Assembly: GCA_003153375.1 (NCBI GenBank)
Contig: PLYM01000156.1
Location: 1-64,000, forward strand
From: Planctomycetaceae bacterium
GTDB taxonomy: Bacteria; Planctomycetota; Planctomycetia; Pirellulales; PALSA-1355
Direction: 5' to 3'
Length of the DNA: 64,000 bases
Part shown: positions 17,963-26,354 of the stretch, piece after piece
Layout of the letters: each line of letters opens with the position of its first letter
Numbering within the stretch: position 1 is the stretch's first letter
Program-made: the position numbers and the translations under genes
Notes under the pieces: model-generated
The model's input: the letters and a program-made list of their open reading frames with translations, nothing else
Told to the model about the DNA's origin: nothing
The model's database searches: none

Positions 17963-18664
17963 ATGTCAAAACCGGCAGTCATTTTGCTATCCGGCGGCCT
18001 CGATTCGGCCACGACAGCGGCCATTGCGCGCTCGCAAGGCTTCGAGTTGCACGCCCTGTCGTTCGACTATGGCCAGCGCCATCGGGGCGAGCTCGACGCG
18101 GCGCAAGCCGTGGGGCATAGCCTGGGCGTGCGGCGACACGTGACGCTGGCGATCGATCTCAGGCAGTTTGGCGCCAGTGCGTTGACCGCGGCCATCGACG
18201 TGCCCAAGGGGCGCAGCGACGCGGAGATGTCGGAGGGGATTCCGATCACCTATGTGCCGGCGCGCAATACCGTGTTTCTGTCGCTGGCGCTGGGCTATGC
18301 CGAGGTGCTGGGCGCGGCCGATATCTTCATCGGCGTCAACGCGGTCGATTACAGCGGCTATCCCGATTGCCGGCCCGAATACATCGCGGCCTTCGAACGA
18401 CTGGCCAACCTGGCCACCAAGGCGTCAGTCGAGGGGCGCTTGAAGTTCGAGATTCACACGCCGCTCATCTTGTGGAGCAAAGCCGAGATCATTCGCTGCG
18501 GCACGCGGCTGGGCGTCGACTATGGCTTGACGCGCAGTTGCTACGATCCCGATAGCTTGGGCGCTGCCTGCGGGGCCTGCGACTCGTGCTCGTTGCGGCT
18601 GAAGGGTTTTGCCGAGGCAGGCCTGACCGATCCGGCGCCGTACCGTGCGAAGGACGAAGGATGA
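17963..18664 (+). CDS. queC: 7-cyano-7-deazaguanine synthase (QueC)
   Basis: This 233-residue ATP-dependent enzyme converts 7-carboxy-7-deazaguanine to preQ0. The PP-loop ATPase motif [13 protein letters not shown] is at about residues 9-21, and FDYGQRH is present. The zinc site near the C-terminus is [19 protein letters not shown] (four cysteines). The start is ATG 17963 (MSKPAV); an in-frame upstream codon gives an unlikely extension. The TGA stop overlaps an ATG that opens a five-codon frame leading into queE. No queD is seen in the window. Confidence 0.96.
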   Translation: MSKPAVILLSGGLDSATTAAIARSQGFELHALSFDYGQRHRGELDAAQAVGHSLGVRRHVTLAIDLRQFGASALTAAIDVPKGRSDAEMSEGIPITYVPARNTVFLSLALGYAEVLGAADIFIGVNAVDYSGYPDCRPEYIAAFERLANLATKASVEGRLKFEIHTPLILWSKAEIIRCGTRLGVDYGLTRSCYDPDSLGAACGACDSCSLRLKGFAEAGLTDPAPYRAKDEG

Positions 18665-18678
18665 AGGCGGAAGGATGA
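18661..18678 (+). other. Five-codon bridging frame between queC and queE
   Basis: An ATG at 18661 overlaps the queC stop (ATGA) and opens the frame M-K-A-E-G-stop, whose TGA overlaps the queE ATG at 18675 (ATGA). The sequence is a GAAGGATGAAGG-type direct repeat, so each ATG carries its own AAGG upstream. This would allow re-initiating ribosomes to pass from queC to queE. It is visible in the sequence; its use is an inference. Confidence 0.35.
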
Positions 18679-19361
18679 AGGTCGCCGAGATTTATCGCAG
18701 CGTGCAGGGCGAGGGTTTTTTGACGGGCGCCACCAGCACGTTCGTGCGCACCAGCGGCTGCAACCTGCGCTGCTGGTATTGCGACACGCCGCACACTTCC
18801 TGGATGCCCGAGGGCGAGGACCTGTCGGTTGACGAGATCCTGGCGCGCGTCGCCGAGTTGGATGCCGAGCACGTCGTCCTCACCGGCGGCGAGCCGATGC
18901 TGTTTGCCGAGCTGATCCCGTTATCGGCACGCTTGCGCAAGGCCGGCCGGCACGTCACGATCGAAACCGCGGGCACGCTGTACCTGCCGGTCACCTGCGA
19001 CCTGATGTCGCTCAGCCCCAAGCTGGCCAACTCGACCCCCAGCGAGGATCGCGCGGGACCGTGGAGCGACAGGCACCAGCGCACGCGGCACGCGCCGGAT
19101 GTCGTGCGCCGCCTGGTGAGCGAGTATGCCTATCAAGTGAAGTTCGTCGTTGGCAGCCCAGACGATTGTCGCGAAGTTGAAGAATATCTGCGAGCGATGC
19201 CCGAGATCGACCGCGAGCGGGCGATGCTGATGCCCGAGGGAATCGACTCGGAAGCGTTAGCTCGTCACGCCGAGTGGCTCGAAGTGTATTGTCATGAGCA
19301 CGCTTTGCGTTTCTGCCCGCGCCGTCAGATCGAATGGTTCGGGTACGTGCGCGGGACTTGA
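18675..19361 (+). CDS. queE: 7-carboxy-7-deazaguanine synthase (QueE), radical SAM
   Basis: This 228-residue radical SAM enzyme converts 6-carboxytetrahydropterin to 7-carboxy-7-deazaguanine. The 4Fe-4S motif CNLRCWYC (CxxxCxxC) follows YRSVQGEGFLTGATSTFVR near the N-terminus, and VVLTGGEPML is the SAM-binding GGEP motif. ATG 18675 begins MKVAEIYRS, where family homology starts, and GGCGGAAGG is immediately upstream. It is translationally close to queC and probably forms one operon with it. Confidence 0.95.
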   Translation: MKVAEIYRSVQGEGFLTGATSTFVRTSGCNLRCWYCDTPHTSWMPEGEDLSVDEILARVAELDAEHVVLTGGEPMLFAELIPLSARLRKAGRHVTIETAGTLYLPVTCDLMSLSPKLANSTPSEDRAGPWSDRHQRTRHAPDVVRRLVSEYAYQVKFVVGSPDDCREVEEYLRAMPEIDRERAMLMPEGIDSEALARHAEWLEVYCHEHALRFCPRRQIEWFGYVRGT

Positions 19362-19417
19362 TGCTTCTGCTTCGTCCCCGGGAGTACGGCCTACTTGAGA
19401 CAGTCGGGCGGGACAGC

Positions 19418-19780
19418 CTACTCCTCATCCGGAAAAAACAAATCGTCGTCGGCGATGTCGGGTACGCCGATCACCAGCACGCGCATGCGGCCGCGGGCGC
19501 CGTGGATGACGCCGGGGGGGATGTGGACGATCGTGCCTTTGCGAACCGGATGGGCCTGGCCGTCGAGCAGCACCAAGCCTTCGCCCTCGAGCACGTAATA
19601 AATCTCGGCCGAGCGGCGGTGGTAGTGTTCGCGAGCGCCGTCGATGTCGACCGCGTGGGCCCAGGCGGCGGTGTGGCCGTCGTCCTCGCGGCTGATCAAC
19701 CGGTCGCGCCAGCCGCAAGTGCTTTGCTCACGGGGTGCTTCGCCTTCATGCCGAACCAAGGTGGCCCATTCGCTTGACAC
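19418..19780 (-). CDS. Cupin domain protein
   Basis: A 120-residue single-domain cupin. Motif 1 is EHYHRRSAEIYYVLEGEG (metal-binding His, His, Glu) and motif 2 is PGVIHGARG (metal-binding His), spaced as in small Cupin_2 proteins. The tail is acidic. It probably binds a metal and a small ligand; no reaction can be assigned. I chose the GTG at 19780 because GAGGG lies 7 bases upstream; an in-frame GTG at 19813 adds 11 residues. It is convergent with queE and divergent from the formylmethanofuran dehydrogenase genes. Confidence 0.85.
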   Translation of the reverse strand: MSSEWATLVRHEGEAPREQSTCGWRDRLISREDDGHTAAWAHAVDIDGAREHYHRRSAEIYYVLEGEGLVLLDGQAHPVRKGTIVHIPPGVIHGARGRMRVLVIGVPDIADDDLFFPDEE

Positions 19781-20012
19781 GTGTTGGCCCTCGCCATTTT
19801 GGGGGCCGGCCACGCGAGGGCAGCCGGCGGAAGGAACTGGATTCGCGCCGGATTATAGTCCCGCCAGCGGGGCCAGGACATCGCAATGCCAGCGGAGTTT
19901 GCCGCAGTCGGGCCGCTCTGGCTTTTGGCCCGCGGGGCTGTCAGAATGGAGAGTCTGCCGGTTTCCGCCCGCCTTTGAGTGCTGTCAACTTTCCGACCGT
20001 CGACGTGCCGCG

Positions 20013-20357
20013 ATGAGCGAGACCTTTATTCTGATCCCCGGCCGCACCAGCAAACAGGGCTGTGGCATCAGCGAAGGCAAGTTCACCGAGGGCTACCAGT
20101 CCGAAATCAACCTGTTGCAAGTTTCGCCCCGCGACATGCAGCGGCTCGCTCTGGCCGAAGGTGAACGGGTGCGGCTGACCAGTGAGACCGGCGCGATTGA
20201 AGTGGCCGTGACGGCCGCCAAAGGTGATGAACTGCCCCCAGGCCTGCTCTTCATCGCTTACGGCGACCTCTCCAGCCGATTAATGGGTGGCGATACCCAC
20301 GGCTCCGGCATGCCCACCAGCAAGGGGCTGGACGTGGTGTTGGAAAAGATCGGATGA
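20013..20357 (+). CDS. Formylmethanofuran dehydrogenase subunit D-like, molybdopterin-dinucleotide-binding
   Basis: The 114-residue protein corresponds to FwdD/FmdD: a single molybdopterin-dinucleotide-binding barrel that completes the pterin pocket of subunit B. Visible features are the N-terminal LIPGRTSKQGCGI, the SPRDMQRLALAEGERVRLTSETG segment and the terminal DTHGSGMPTSKGLDV motif, all in the order found in the archaeal subunit. It is the first gene of the D-B-A group and is separated from subunit B by 73 bases. Its presence argues for a pterin-containing complex. Confidence 0.85.
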   Translation: MSETFILIPGRTSKQGCGISEGKFTEGYQSEINLLQVSPRDMQRLALAEGERVRLTSETGAIEVAVTAAKGDELPPGLLFIAYGDLSSRLMGGDTHGSGMPTSKGLDVVLEKIG

Positions 20358-20430
20358 AATTCGCGGAATGTGGGCGGAAGGTATCTGGGCTGCTAGGGGA
20401 CAGAGCAACAGCTAAGCGAGTCAAACGACG

Positions 20431-21777
20431 ATGAGCATTGCCACCAAGAAAAATACCGCCCCCGATCCGTCGCTCAAGATCGTGCAGGATGCGACGTGTA
20501 CGTTCTGTGGATGCGTGTGCGATGATATCGATCTGTCGGTGAAGGACGATCACATCGTCGAGGCGAAGCGTGCGTGCGTGCTGGGCAAGTCCTGGTTCTT
20601 CAACCATCACACCGACACGCGGCCCAATTGCTTGATCTCGGGTCAGCCCGCCACGATCGCCGATGGCGTCGAGCGGGCGGCGCAGATCCTGGCCGGCGCC
20701 AAGTATCCGATCATCTACGGTCTGAGCGATACGACCTGCGAGGCGCAGCGCGTCGCGGTGGGCATCGGCGATTGGATCGGCGGCAACGTCGATACCACGA
20801 CCAGCGTCTGCCACGGGCCCTCGGGCATGGCCTTTCAAGGCGTGGGCGAGGTCACCTGCTCGCTGGGAGAAATTGCCAACCGGGGCGATCTGATTATTTT
20901 CTGGGGCTCGAACCCGGCCGAAAGCCATCCGCGGCATTTCACCAAGTACAGCCTGATGCCCAAGGGCATGTTTCTGCCCAATGGCCGCAAGGATCGAACC
21001 TGCGTGCTGGTCGACGTGCGCAAAACCAAAAGCGCCAAGGCGGCCGACATTTTCTTGCAGATCAAGCCGCGCAAGGATTTCGAGGCCCTGTGGGTGCTGC
21101 GGGCGCTGGCCCAGGGGCTAGAACTCGATGCGGCATCAATCGAGGACGAAACCGGCGTGCCGCTGTCGGCCTGGCAGGATCTAATGGACCGGATGAAACG
21201 GGCCAAGTTCGGCGTGATCTTGTTCGGCATGGGCCTGACCATGACGCGCGGCAAGCATCTCAACAGCGAAGCCGTGCTGGCGCTGGTGCGCGACATGAAC
21301 GCCTACACGCGGTTTGTGGCCAAGCCGATGCGGGGACACGGCAACGTGACCGGGGCAGATAACGTCGTGTCCTGGCAAACCGGCTACCCGTTCGGGGTCA
21401 ACTTGTCGCGCGGCTATCCGCGGTTCAATCCGGGGGAATACACGACGGCCGACACGCTGGCCCGCGGCGAGGCCGACGCGGCGATGATCATTGCCAGCGA
21501 TCCGATGGCCAATTTCAGCCAGGCTGCCCGCACCCGGCTGGCCGCGATTCCTTACATTGCGCTCGACCCCAAAGAGACCCCCACCACGCGTGCCGCGACC
21601 GTGGCCTTTACTACCGCGACCTACGGCATCAACACGCCGGGCACGGTGTATCGCATGGACGACGTGCCGATTCCGCTGCGGCCCGCCTTCGATTCGCCCC
21701 ACCCCAGCGACTTCGAAGTCCTTTCGCAACTGGAGCGCCGCGTCAAGCAACTCAAGGCGGCCGTGCGGATCGGATGA
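20431..21777 (+). CDS. fwdB: Formylmethanofuran dehydrogenase subunit B
   Basis: The 448-residue catalytic subunit belongs to the molybdopterin oxidoreductase family. In the archaeal enzyme this subunit handles CO2/formate redox chemistry; in bacteria it belongs to the tetrahydromethanopterin-linked C1 pathway. The N-terminal iron-sulfur cysteines are present (C23, C26, C30 and C49 in TCTFCGCVCDD and RACVLG). The metal-ligand cysteine position is also kept (C127 in TTSVCHGPSG). Other conserved segments are WGSNPAESHPRH, DVRKTKSAK, MRGHGNVTGADNV and ASDPMANF. Keeping these ligands is notable because, as I recall, the FhcB subunit of Methylorubrum has lost its redox ligands. Its neighbours are subunits D and A. 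Confidence 0.93.
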   Translation: MSIATKKNTAPDPSLKIVQDATCTFCGCVCDDIDLSVKDDHIVEAKRACVLGKSWFFNHHTDTRPNCLISGQPATIADGVERAAQILAGAKYPIIYGLSDTTCEAQRVAVGIGDWIGGNVDTTTSVCHGPSGMAFQGVGEVTCSLGEIANRGDLIIFWGSNPAESHPRHFTKYSLMPKGMFLPNGRKDRTCVLVDVRKTKSAKAADIFLQIKPRKDFEALWVLRALAQGLELDAASIEDETGVPLSAWQDLMDRMKRAKFGVILFGMGLTMTRGKHLNSEAVLALVRDMNAYTRFVAKPMRGHGNVTGADNVVSWQTGYPFGVNLSRGYPRFNPGEYTTADTLARGEADAAMIIASDPMANFSQAARTRLAAIPYIALDPKETPTTRAATVAFTTATYGINTPGTVYRMDDVPIPLRPAFDSPHPSDFEVLSQLERRVKQLKAAVRIG

Positions 21778-21820
21778 GATCGCTCGCAACCTCTTCGTCT
21801 CCCGCGTTCATTTTGAGTGC

Positions 21821-21839
21821 CATGGGCGTTCCGCCCGTG
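21821..21839. repeat. GC-rich hairpin before subunit A
   Basis: CATGGGCG, a TTC loop and CGCCCGTG form an 8-bp stem with one G-U pair, 63 bases before the subunit A start. A related GCCCGTGG string follows at about 21870. It may be a member of a short intergenic repeat family; no function is evident. Confidence 0.35.
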
Positions 21840-21901
21840 CTGTTCCCCCTCGCAACCGTTCACGAGCGTGACGCCCGTGGCGCCCACGATCCAAACGTTT
21901 C

Positions 21902-23566
21902 ATGACTAGCTCCCTTTTCAAAATCGCCGGCGGAACGGTCTACGACCCCACGAACGGCGTCGACGGGCAGGTGCGCGATCTGTGGATTGCCGACGGCAGG
22001 ATCGTCGCCGCGCCGACGGATCCGACGGTGCGGCCCGAGCGCACGCTGGACGCTTCGGGCATGGTCGTGATGCCCGGTGGCATCGACATGCACTGCCACA
22101 TCGCGGGTCCCAAGGTCAACGTGGCGCGCAAGATGCGTCCCGAGGAGAAGCGCGTGGCCGAGAAGGTCATGCGCACCGCCACCACGCACAGCGGCACGAT
22201 GGGCAGCGTGCCCAGCACGTTTGCCACCGGCTATAAGTACGCCGGGATGGGCTATACCACGGCCTTCGACGCCGCGATTCCGCCGCTGGCAGCCCGCCAC
22301 GTCCACGAGGAATTCGACGACACGCCGTGCATCGACAAGGGCTTTTATGTCCTGGTGGGCAACAACCACTACATCATGCGGGCCATCCAGGAGCAGGAGC
22401 CCGAGCGGCTGAAGGCTTTCTTGGGCTGGCTGCTGTCGGCGGCCAAGGGGTATGCGCCCAAGATCGTCAATCCGGGTGGAGTCGAAGTTTGGAAGCAGCA
22501 CCAAGGTGGCAACGTCCATTCGCTCGATTCGGTGGTCGAGCACTTTGACGTCACCCCCCGCCAGATCATCCGCGGCATCGCCCTCGCTGCTGAAGAGCTG
22601 AAGCTGCCGCACCGGATGCACATCCATGCCAACAACCTGGGTCTGCCGGGCAACTGGACGACGACGCTGGAAACGATGAAGGCGCTGGAAGGCCATGGCG
22701 GGCACCTGACGCACATTCAGTTTCACAGTTACGGCGGCGGCGATGGCGACGAGGATACGTTCAACTCCAAGGCCCGCGAATTGGCCGAGTACGTGAACAG
22801 CCACCCGAACATCACGATCGACGTGGGTCAGGTGATGTTCGGCAAGACCACGAGCATGACCGGCGACGGGCCATTGGGTTACTACCTGAGCAACGTCTAC
22901 AAATCGAAATGGTTCTCCTCCGACACCGAGATGGAGGCCGGCTGCGGCATCGCGCCAATCGAATATAAAAACAAAAGCCTGATTCACTCGCTGCAATGGG
23001 CCATTGGGCTCGAGTGGTATCTGATGGTCGAGGACCCCTGGCGCGTGGTGATGAGCACCGACCATCCGAACGGCGGCTCGTTCATGGCCTATCCGCAGAT
23101 CGTGAGGCTGCTGATGGACCGCACCTGGCGCAATGACGTGCTCAAGACCGTCAATCCGCTGGTCCTTGAGCGATCCTCGCTGGGCGACCTGGACCGCGAG
23201 TATACGCTCAACGAGATTTGCATCATCACCCGAGCGGGCCCGGCCAAGATCCTGGGCCTCAAGCACAAGGGGCACCTGGGCGTTGGCGCCGACGCCGACA
23301 TCACGATCTACACGCCCCACGACAACAAAGAGGTGATGTTCGAGCTGCCGCGCTATGTGATCAAGGCTGGCCAGATGATCGTCGAACTGGGCGAAATTCG
23401 CGACCCCGTGCGCGGCAAGACGCTGCACGTTTCGCCCGACTACGACCACGGCGTCGAGGCCGACATCGCCGACTGGTTCGAAAAGTACTATTCCATTCGC
23501 TTCCGCAACTATCCGGTCACCGAAGACTACATGCACGAGCACGAGACGATCGCGTGCGAAGAATAG
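21902..23566 (+). CDS. fwdA: Formylmethanofuran dehydrogenase subunit A, amidohydrolase
   Basis: The 554-residue metal-dependent amidohydrolase is the subunit that interconverts formate and formyl-methanofuran. The metal motif GGIDMHCHIAGPK has H64 and H66, and the APKIVNPGG segment holds the lysine expected to be carboxylated. The later STDHPNGGSF segment supplies the catalytic Asp and His. Length and motif order agree with archaeal FwdA and bacterial FhcA. It follows subunit B by 124 bases. Subunit C lies beyond an opposite-strand mobA gene. No formyltransferase, cyclohydrolase or methylene-tetrahydromethanopterin dehydrogenase is present, so the rest of the pathway must be elsewhere. Confidence 0.95.
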   Translation: MTSSLFKIAGGTVYDPTNGVDGQVRDLWIADGRIVAAPTDPTVRPERTLDASGMVVMPGGIDMHCHIAGPKVNVARKMRPEEKRVAEKVMRTATTHSGTMGSVPSTFATGYKYAGMGYTTAFDAAIPPLAARHVHEEFDDTPCIDKGFYVLVGNNHYIMRAIQEQEPERLKAFLGWLLSAAKGYAPKIVNPGGVEVWKQHQGGNVHSLDSVVEHFDVTPRQIIRGIALAAEELKLPHRMHIHANNLGLPGNWTTTLETMKALEGHGGHLTHIQFHSYGGGDGDEDTFNSKARELAEYVNSHPNITIDVGQVMFGKTTSMTGDGPLGYYLSNVYKSKWFSSDTEMEAGCGIAPIEYKNKSLIHSLQWAIGLEWYLMVEDPWRVVMSTDHPNGGSFMAYPQIVRLLMDRTWRNDVLKTVNPLVLERSSLGDLDREYTLNEICIITRAGPAKILGLKHKGHLGVGADADITIYTPHDNKEVMFELPRYVIKAGQMIVELGEIRDPVRGKTLHVSPDYDHGVEADIADWFEKYYSIRFRNYPVTEDYMHEHETIACEE

Positions 23567-23574
23567 GCAGGAGC

Positions 23575-24219
23575 TTAGGAAGTTGGCTTGGCGAACAGTT
23601 TGATGAAGTCTGGTGGAGGGGTGAACCCGGCTTGGGCCAGGGCAGCCAAATAGTCGGCCGGATGGTTCAGGTTTTTCAGCGTGTCGAGACGCGGATCGAC
23701 GTCGACGAGTTCGCTTTCCTCGACGCGGCGGGTGGAGACGATATCAAACAGATAGGCGGGACGCAGGCGGTTCGTGGCCAGGAGCTCGTTGACCACGTCG
23801 ACCACGCCGCGGCGATAGACGGCAGCCAGCGGATGGTGATAGCCCCCGCTCACCGGCACCGCCGCGCGATAATCGCCGAGCAGCTCGAATATCCGTCGCA
23901 CGAAGGCCGGCACCATCAGCGGCACGTCGCAGCTTGTGGCATACGCGGCTTCAACGTCTTCTCCGAGCGCAGCCAGCCCAGCCGACAGTCCCTCCAGCGG
24001 GCCGCGCTCGGGATGCAGATCACGGGCGACGATCACGCCGGCGGGCAGGGCGGGCAGCTCCTGTCCGGCGGCGGCCACGACTACAATTGGCTGGCACGCT
24101 TCAGCCAGCAATCGCACAATCCGCTCGAGCATCAACTCGGGACCAAAGGGCAGCGCCAGCTTGGCCGTGCCCATCCGGCTGCTCCGCCCGCCGCACAAGA
24201 TGATGCCGCCTGTTTGCAT
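23575..24219 (-). CDS. mobA: Molybdenum cofactor guanylyltransferase (MobA)
   Basis: The 214-residue nucleotidyltransferase attaches GMP to molybdopterin, making the dinucleotide form. The N-terminal GTP-binding signature GIILCGGRSSRMGTAKLAL is intact, followed by RDLHPERGPLEGLSAGLAAL and the metal-binding TSCDVPLM. It sits antisense between subunits A and C of formylmethanofuran dehydrogenase. The location suggests that it supplies the pterin dinucleotide for that enzyme, which is an inference from context. The stop lies 8 bases from the subunit A stop. Confidence 0.93.
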   Translation of the reverse strand: MQTGGIILCGGRSSRMGTAKLALPFGPELMLERIVRLLAEACQPIVVVAAAGQELPALPAGVIVARDLHPERGPLEGLSAGLAALGEDVEAAYATSCDVPLMVPAFVRRIFELLGDYRAAVPVSGGYHHPLAAVYRRGVVDVVNELLATNRLRPAYLFDIVSTRRVEESELVDVDPRLDTLKNLNHPADYLAALAQAGFTPPPDFIKLFAKPTS

Positions 24220-24324
24220 CGTTCGACACCTTGCCTATTCCATCACCTGGGGCTCGATTATACTCGACGCGCCGCGTGGAAAGCGCGGCCTTCGCATCTT
24301 CCGCCTCCTACGTTCCCACCCGCC

Positions 24325-25152
24325 ATGCTCCGACTCGTCTATCAAGGTCAAACCAGCGTGCCCGTCGAGGTCGAAGGGTTCGTACCGCAGACGATCCGCG
24401 CGATGTCGCTGGCCGAGATCGAGCGCTTCGAGGTGTTTCACGGCAACAAGAAGCGGCCGCTGGCCGATTTCTTCGCCGTCAGCGGCAGCGCGGCCGATGA
24501 GCGGATCGAGTTCGAAGGCCAACTGGCTGGGGTACACTGGATCGGCGCGGGCATGTCCTCCGGCTCGATCCATGTCAGTGGCGATGCCGGCCGGCACCTG
24601 GGCAGCGAGATGAGCGGCGGCGAGATTCACGTCGCGGGCACTGCCGGTGATTGGGTCGGCGGCGAAATGAAGGGGGGGCTGATCCACGTGCGCGGCCGGG
24701 CGGGCCATCTGATCGGCTCGGCCTATCGCGGCAGCCGGCACGGCATGACCGGCGGCACGATTCTGATCGGCGGCGAAGTCGGCAACGAAATCGGCCACAC
24801 CATGCGCCGCGGGCTGCTGGTCGTTGGTGGCGGCTGCGGCGATTTCGTGGGCCTCAATATGATCGCCGGCACGATCCTGGTCTTTGGCGAGTGCGGCATC
24901 CGTCCCGCCCCGGGCATGCGCCGCGGCACGATCGGCCTGTTTGGCAGCCCCGCGCCCAAGTTGCTGCCCACCTTCCGCGCCGGCAGTTGCGACAAGCCGC
25001 TGGTGTTGCAACTGTTGTTTCGCGAGCTGCGCCGTCTCGATTTTCACTTCGACGACGCGCTCGTCAACGCCAACTACCGCATGTACCACGGCGACATGGT
25101 GACTCTTGGACGCGGCGAGTTGCTGGTGCCGGAAGGAGTGGTTAGTGGTTAG
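24325..25152 (+). CDS. fwdC: Formylmethanofuran dehydrogenase subunit C
   Basis: The 275-residue protein is almost entirely a right-handed beta-helix built from repeated G-x-x-G-x-x-x-G turns (GDAGRHLGSEMSGG, GTAGDWVGGEMKGG, GRAGHLIGSAYRG, GEVGNEIGHTMRRG), the fold shared with the glutamate synthase alpha C-terminal domain. It is a structural subunit of the dehydrogenase complex. The ATG at 24325 starts MLRLVYQGQ, where the family begins. It is separated from subunit A by the antisense mobA gene, so it probably has its own promoter within 24220-24324. A short GTGGTTAGTGGTTAGTGG-type repeat lies at and after its stop. Confidence 0.94.
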   Translation: MLRLVYQGQTSVPVEVEGFVPQTIRAMSLAEIERFEVFHGNKKRPLADFFAVSGSAADERIEFEGQLAGVHWIGAGMSSGSIHVSGDAGRHLGSEMSGGEIHVAGTAGDWVGGEMKGGLIHVRGRAGHLIGSAYRGSRHGMTGGTILIGGEVGNEIGHTMRRGLLVVGGGCGDFVGLNMIAGTILVFGECGIRPAPGMRRGTIGLFGSPAPKLLPTFRAGSCDKPLVLQLLFRELRRLDFHFDDALVNANYRMYHGDMVTLGRGELLVPEGVVSG

Positions 25153-25201
25153 TGGCTAGTGAAGAGGGAGCTTTGTTCGCTCTCGCGTCACGCTCCAGAC
25201 G

Positions 25202-26236
25202 TCAGCCTGCGGGCTTGCCTTTTGTTTCCAGTTTCACGCGCACCAGGAAATTGTTGGCGGTGATGTAGAGGGTGTGGCCGTCGTCGCCCCAGGCGCAGTT
25301 GGCGGTGGGCTGATCGGTGTCGAACGTGCCCAGGTGGGTGCCGTCGGCGGCGAAGACGTGGACACCGCCGGGGCCGGTGGCAAACAGGTTGCCGGCCTGG
25401 TCGACTTTCATGCCGTCGGGCAGTCCCTTTCTGCCGGCCTTGGCCCAGGCCGTGGCGTCAAAGAACACGCGGCTCTTGCCCAGCGTGCCGTCGCTGTTGA
25501 CTTCGAACGCCCGCCAAATGGCGGCTTCGGGATCGCTTTGCGCGACGTACAGCGTACGTTCGTCGGGCGAAAAGGCGATGCCGTTGGGTCGCGTCATCTC
25601 TTTGGTCAGCAGCGTCACCTGGCCGTCTTTGGCCAGCCGATAGACGCCGCAGAAGGCCAGCTCGCGGCGCGGGTCGTCAAAGTTCTTGGGCAGACCATAG
25701 GGGGGATCGGTGAAGTACATGTCGCCGTTCGACTTGAACGTCACGTCGTTGGGGCTGTTGAGCCGCTTGCCCTGGTAGTTGTCGACCAGCGTTTTCTTGC
25801 CGCCTTCTTTTTCCAATCGTGACACGCGGCGATCGCCGTGCTCGCAGAACACGACGCGACCTTGCGGATCGAGCGTCAGTCCGTTGGAGCCCGGCTCGCG
25901 GCCATAGTCGACCACGCCGGTGTAGCCCGACGGTTTCATGAACAGCGTGATCCCCTCGCCGTCCTTCCACTTCATCACCGAGTTGCGGGGAATGTCGGAA
26001 AACAGCAAGTAGCCGCCATCCTTGATCCACACCGGGCCTTCGGACCACTCAAAACCCTCGGCCAGTTGCTCCATGTGGGCGTCCTTGGACACCAGCTTGT
26101 CGAACCGCGGATCCTTGCGCTCGATCTTGCCGAAGCTGGCATACTTTTCGGCGCCAGTCGCCAATAGATTTCCAAACAGCAGTGGGGACAGCAACGCTGC
26201 AGCTGCGACGAATGATGCACGACAAATGCGCGACAT
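25202..26236 (-). CDS. Exported SMP-30/gluconolactonase family protein
   Basis: The 344-residue precursor has a signal peptide (about 1-29, ending LLATGA) and a six-bladed propeller of the SMP-30 family, which hydrolyses sugar lactones with a bound divalent metal. Metal and active-site segments visible are EGPVWIKDGG (Glu), NSPNDVTFKSNGDMYFTDPPYG (Asn and Asp) and RPNGIAFSPDE. The ATG at 26236 follows GAGG and opens directly into the signal peptide. A second lactonase of this family, without signal peptide, lies 4 kb away, with a sulfatase between, suggesting sugar catabolism. Confidence 0.92.
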   Translation of the reverse strand: MSRICRASFVAAAALLSPLLFGNLLATGAEKYASFGKIERKDPRFDKLVSKDAHMEQLAEGFEWSEGPVWIKDGGYLLFSDIPRNSVMKWKDGEGITLFMKPSGYTGVVDYGREPGSNGLTLDPQGRVVFCEHGDRRVSRLEKEGGKKTLVDNYQGKRLNSPNDVTFKSNGDMYFTDPPYGLPKNFDDPRRELAFCGVYRLAKDGQVTLLTKEMTRPNGIAFSPDERTLYVAQSDPEAAIWRAFEVNSDGTLGKSRVFFDATAWAKAGRKGLPDGMKVDQAGNLFATGPGGVHVFAADGTHLGTFDTDQPTANCAWGDDGHTLYITANNFLVRVKLETKGKPAG

Positions 26237-26354
26237 GGGAAGCCTCGGAATGCGAAAGGAACGCTTGGGCCACTGGGTGCGATTCATACGCTAGCCGGTG
26301 GGAACTGGCAGCGTCAAGTATTTTGGTCGTCAGTACGAAGCAGACGAAGATTGG

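Noticed and set aside
21860-23542. 560-codon frame opposite formylmethanofuran dehydrogenase subunit A
   Set aside because: It is a shadow of a well-conserved amidohydrolase; no motif is seen on the opposite strand.
24325-25152. Glutamate synthase subunit
   Set aside because: The glycine-rich beta-helix is shared with the glutamate synthase alpha C-terminus, but the short length and neighbouring subunits A, B and D identify formylmethanofuran dehydrogenase subunit C.
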